From assembly GCF_030553055.1 (NCBI RefSeq), contig NZ_CP130713.1, forward strand, positions 372,001 to 436,000: 64,000 nucleotides of DNA, in the 5' to 3' direction. Source of the DNA: Streptomyces sp. XD-27. GTDB taxonomy: Bacteria; Actinomycetota; Actinomycetes; Streptomycetales; Streptomycetaceae. A model generated the notes under the pieces. The model searched no databases and was not told the origin of the DNA. It saw only the letters and a program-made list of their open reading frames with translations. Below are positions 61,182-64,000 of the stretch, piece after piece (position 1 is the stretch's first letter; each line of letters starts with the position of its first letter). The position numbers and the translations under genes were made by a program.

Positions 61182-62636
61182 TCAAGAATGCGCGCGGAAC
61201 CACTCCAGCGCGAGGTCGGAGACGGCCCGCAGCGCGCCCGGCTCCTCGAAGAGATGGCCCGCCCCGGGGACGACGGACAGCCGGTTCTCGCAGCGGAGCC
61301 GGGACTGGGCCTGGCGGTTGAGGTCCAGTACGGTCGCGTCGCGGCCGCCGACGATCAGCAAGGTGGGCGCGGTGACGCGCGGCAGCCGGTCGTCCCCGGC
61401 CAGATCGGGGCGGCCGCCCCGGGAGACGACGGCGGCGATGTCCGCTCCGGGCTCGGCCGCCGAGCGCAGCGCGGCGGCGGCTCCGGTGCTGGCGCCGAAG
61501 TAGCAGACGGGTACGGAGACCCGGCGCACCCACCGGGTCACCTCGGTGAGCCGTCCGGCCAGCAACCCGATGTCGAAGACGTTCGCCCGGTCGATCTCCT
61601 CCTCGGGGGTCAGCAGGTCGAACAGCAGGGTGCCCAGGCCCGCCCGGTTCAGTTCCTGGGCGACCGCCCGGTTGCGCGGGCTGTGGCGGCTGCTGCCACT
61701 GCCGTGGGCGAAGAGCACGACGGTGGGCGCCCCCTCGGGGACGGTGAGATCGCCCGGCAGCCGCACCGCGCCGTCGGCCACCGGGATCAGGACCGCGGCG
61801 GTACCGACGATGGCGCTCGGCACCCCGGCGTCCTCGGGCCCGGAGGCGGGGTCCCGGCCCGGGGCCGGGTCGGGGTCGGGGGCGGCGTCCGGGCCGGGGC
61901 CCGGGTTCGAGCCGCGGGGATGCGGATCCGGGTCCGGGTCCGCGGCGACTCCCCCGCCCGCGGCGCCTCCCCGGTCCGCGTCCCGAGCCGGGTCCGGCCG
62001 TTCGGCCGCGGCCCTGGCCAGCAGGTCCACGACCTCCTGGTCCGCGGTCTGGGAGAAGTCCCGATACCACTCCCCCACCGCGGCGAACCCCGCGGGCGCG
62101 GACAGATACACCACCTCGTCCGCCTCGGCGCTCAGCGGGCCCAGCGCGCTCGGCGACGTCACCGGCACGGCCATGACGACGCGCGACGCGCCCTGGGCGC
62201 GGGCCACGCGGCAGGCGGCCTCGGCCGTCGCACCGGTCGCGATGCCGTCGTCGACCACGACCACCGTGCGGCCCGCCAGGCTCAGCCGGGGCCTGTCGCC
62301 TCGGAACCGCCGCGCCTGCCGGTCGAGTTCGGCCTCCTCGCGCCGTTCGACCTCCGCGAGCTCGTCCTTGCCGGCCCGGCTCATGCGGACGATGTCGTCG
62401 TGGATGACGCGCGCCCCGCCCTCGCCGATGGCGCCGAAGCCCAGTTCCCGGTGGTAGGGCACGCCGAGTTTCCGGACGATGATGACGTCGAGCGGTGCGC
62501 CGAGCGCGTGGGCGACCTCGTAGGCCACGGGGACCCCGCCCCGTGGCAGGCCGACGACGACCGGTCTCTCGTCGCGCAGCCGTTCCAGGCGTTCGGCGAG
62601 GCGCCGTCCGGCGTCCGTGCGGTCGGTGAACAACAT
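61182..62636 (-). CDS. Phosphoribosyltransferase-alpha/beta hydrolase fusion protein
   Basis: A 484-aa two-domain protein from ATG 62636. The N-terminal PRTase-like domain (1-~215) has VVGLPRGGVPVAYEVA, DVIIVRKLGVPYH and the PRPP loop VVVVDDGIATGATAEAA. The C-terminal dienelactone-hydrolase-like domain (~275-484) has LFAHGSGSSRHSPRN, nucleophile elbow YFGASTGAAAA, and Asp/His in VGGRDATVLDLN and PGAGHLFEEP. The linker (~220-270) is a Asp-Pro/Gly-Pro repeat (PDPDPHPRG, DAAPDPDPAPG). This fusion is widespread in actinobacteria with unknown substrate. Confidence 0.88.
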   Translation of the reverse strand: MLFTDRTDAGRRLAERLERLRDERPVVVGLPRGGVPVAYEVAHALGAPLDVIIVRKLGVPYHRELGFGAIGEGGARVIHDDIVRMSRAGKDELAEVERREEAELDRQARRFRGDRPRLSLAGRTVVVVDDGIATGATAEAACRVARAQGASRVVMAVPVTSPSALGPLSAEADEVVYLSAPAGFAAVGEWYRDFSQTADQEVVDLLARAAAERPDPARDADRGGAAGGGVAADPDPDPHPRGSNPGPGPDAAPDPDPAPGRDPASGPEDAGVPSAIVGTAAVLIPVADGAVRLPGDLTVPEGAPTVVLFAHGSGSSRHSPRNRAVAQELNRAGLGTLLFDLLTPEEEIDRANVFDIGLLAGRLTEVTRWVRRVSVPVCYFGASTGAAAALRSAAEPGADIAAVVSRGGRPDLAGDDRLPRVTAPTLLIVGGRDATVLDLNRQAQSRLRCENRLSVVPGAGHLFEEPGALRAVSDLALEWFRAHS

Positions 62637-62691
62637 GATCCGCTCCCAGCCCGGGGAGAGGTGGCAGGAAGAGTCGCCGCCCTCCTTCGAA

Positions 62692-63648
62692 TCAATCCGA
62701 AATATCCTGGTTTGGCAAATGCTCACGTGAGGCCGCCGCACCATCCGGGCGGCCGTCCCGGGGGGCGCCACGACCGCCGCGCATGGCGTCACGGAACGCA
62801 CCTGGCGCCTGGCCGGTGCGGTGCTGGAAGAACTTGGAGAAGTTGGCCGCGTCGGTGAACCCGGTCTGGGCCGCGACCCGCGACACCGACAGCTCGCTGT
62901 GCGCGAGGAGCCGTCTCGCCTCCAGCACCACCCGGCGGTCGAGGAACTCCTTCGCGCCCACCCCGGCCGCCGCCAGCGTGGCCCGGGAGAGCGTACGCGG
63001 GGAGTATCCGAGCGCCTCCGCGTAGTCGGCGACCCGGTGGGTCCGCGCGAAGTCGCGTTCGACGGCGTCGCGGAAGCGCAGATACGTCTCGGAGGGCTCC
63101 GGCAGGGGGCTGCCCGCCGGCGCCCTCTGATGCGCGACGCACAGCACCAGGACGGCGAGCAGGTGGCGGAGCATCGCGGTGTGCACCTCGGCGGGCAGCC
63201 CGCGCCCCGACCGGAAGACGTACTCCAGATGCCGCAACGCCGCGCGCACCGCCTCGCGGTCCTCCCCCACCGGCTGCCACCACGTACCGCCGAACCGGTC
63301 GTCCAGCCGGGCGGCCCGGGCCGTCTCCGGCGCCAGGAAGCCTGGCTGGAACAGCACCAGCGTGCCCTCGATCGCCGTCAGGTCGCCGAACTGCTGCACC
63401 TGCCCCGGCCGCACCCACAGCACGCTGCCCGGCTTGAGCGTGTAGCCGGTGAAGTCGACGGTGTGCGAGGCGGTTCCCGACTCGATGGCGAACAGGGAGT
63501 GGAAGCGCGGCCGCTGCGGCGCGTCGAACTCGCCTTCCGGAGCCCGTCGGCGAAGCTCGCTCAGGGACATCACCTCGACGCCCGGCGAGGTCCCCGCCGG
63601 CGCCTGGTAGAGGATCTCGGGAATCGCATCGTGTCGCTTTTTCACCAT
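62692..63648 (-). CDS. AraC-family transcriptional regulator
   Basis: A 318-aa regulator from ATG 63648. An N-terminal cupin-like sensor (FTGYTLKPGSVLWVRPGQVQ) is followed by a C-terminal double-HTH AraC domain (~200-300) with RVADYAEALGYSPRTLSR and VAAQTGFTDAANFSKFFQHR. The ligand is unknown. It is divergent from the DsbA-family gene (96-bp gap), its likeliest target. Confidence 0.9.
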   Translation of the reverse strand: MVKKRHDAIPEILYQAPAGTSPGVEVMSLSELRRRAPEGEFDAPQRPRFHSLFAIESGTASHTVDFTGYTLKPGSVLWVRPGQVQQFGDLTAIEGTLVLFQPGFLAPETARAARLDDRFGGTWWQPVGEDREAVRAALRHLEYVFRSGRGLPAEVHTAMLRHLLAVLVLCVAHQRAPAGSPLPEPSETYLRFRDAVERDFARTHRVADYAEALGYSPRTLSRATLAAAGVGAKEFLDRRVVLEARRLLAHSELSVSRVAAQTGFTDAANFSKFFQHRTGQAPGAFRDAMRGGRGAPRDGRPDGAAASREHLPNQDISD

Positions 63649-63744
63649 GGCGAGTCACCACGCTACCTCGTTCACCTGCGGCGACGGACGTAGCGTGGAC
63701 ATCGTTGACCGAAACGGTCCCAGGAGAGTGCAAGGAGTCCCCGC

Positions 63745-64000
63745 ATGGTCCACGAGCGCGTCCGTCTCACGTACGCCTTCGACGCGTACTGCGGCTGGTG
63801 CTACGGCTTCGGCCCGGCGCTGCGCGCCTTCGCGGCGGGCAACGCCGACCGCGTCGAGGTCCAGGTCCGCAGCGGCGGCCTGTTCAGCGGCGGCCGGGCC
63901 GCGCCCTTGTCGGCGTTTCCGTACATCCCCGCGGCGAACGAGCGCATAGCCGAGCTGACCGGCGCGGAGTTCGGCGCGCCGTTCCAGGCCCTGCTCGCGG
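63745..64000 (+). CDS. DsbA-family oxidoreductase (partial, 3' end outside window)
   Basis: ATG 63745 behind AAGGAG (63732-63737). The first 85 residues include FDAYCGWCYGFGPALRAF with a CGWC redox motif at residues 16-19, and GGLFSGGRAAPLSAFPYI. It is a thioredoxin-fold DsbA/FrnE-like protein without a signal peptide, so probably cytoplasmic. It runs off the right edge. Confidence 0.85.
   Translation, partial: MVHERVRLTYAFDAYCGWCYGFGPALRAFAAGNADRVEVQVRSGGLFSGGRAAPLSAFPYIPAANERIAELTGAEFGAPFQALLA

Noticed and set aside
1..64000. CRISPR arrays, tRNA/rRNA genes, insertion sequences, phage or conjugative genes
   Set aside because: None seen: no regularly spaced repeats, no transposase or integrase motifs, no recognisable tRNA cloverleaf. 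The tandem repeats present are short and mostly inside genes.

Overview
The window is high-GC actinomycete chromosome, most likely Streptomyces. Third codon positions are almost all G/C, genes are packed with GTGA/ATGA overlaps, and GTG starts are common. There is a large SARP regulator with a TTA codon, a cobalamin pathway with fused CobIJ and CobL, and B12-dependent methylmalonyl-CoA mutase. I saw no tRNA, rRNA, CRISPR array, transposase or phage gene.

Layout. 1-5.2 kb: partial Fpg/Nei glycosylase, APC amino-acid permease, class II UvrA-like ABC protein, glycolipid-binding-type protein. 5.2-17.0 kb: eleven-gene leftward operon with a Fur/Zur-type box at its head (17025-17039). In transcription order it encodes an ATP-grasp ligase, a DUF4213/DUF364 'heavy-metal chelation' Rossmann protein, a cysteine-synthase-like PLP enzyme, an enolase-superfamily epimerase, an MFS exporter, a methyltransferase, and a complete nickel/peptide ABC importer. 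The simplest reading is manufacture, export and re-import of a small amino-acid-derived metal chelator (inference). 17.0-24.7 kb: secreted S33 peptidase, lipase-maturation-factor-like protein, an NmtR-type Ni/Co sensor divergent from its P1B-4 ATPase with a clear 12-2-12 operator, and two unknown genes.

24.8-30.6 kb: divergent STAND ATPase and 1045-aa SARP/NB-ARC/TPR regulator, followed by an unlisted 40-codon gene for a tiny secreted peptide. 30.6-31.6 kb: CDF zinc exporter. 32.0-44.3 kb: cobalamin genes (cobN behind a cobalamin riboswitch, cobG-cobH-cobIJ, cobK, cbiD, cobM, cobL). 44.3-50.3 kb: FhuF-like Fe-S protein, then mutA-mutB-meaB, the consumers of B12. 50.5-54.7 kb: P450, a membrane protein/ImmA-type peptidase/XRE module and a 56-codon small ORF. 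55-57.3 kb: DUF3048 lipoprotein and a second Zur box driving a degenerate COG0523 protein. 57.5-64 kb: DMT transporter, subtilisin-like protease, DUF1876, phosphoribosyltransferase/hydrolase fusion, AraC regulator and a partial DsbA-family protein.

Metal handling links much of the window: two Zur-type boxes, a Ni/Co sensor and exporter, a zinc exporter, cobalt insertion (CobN) and an Fe-S reductase. Seven genes are each broken by what looks like one missing base in a G/C homopolymer (7948-7951, 10272-10276, 14210-14213, 35205-35208, 52980-52983, 53289-53292, 59067-59070). All seven read as full-length family members after a +1 correction, so I annotate them as whole genes and treat the breaks as probable sequence errors.
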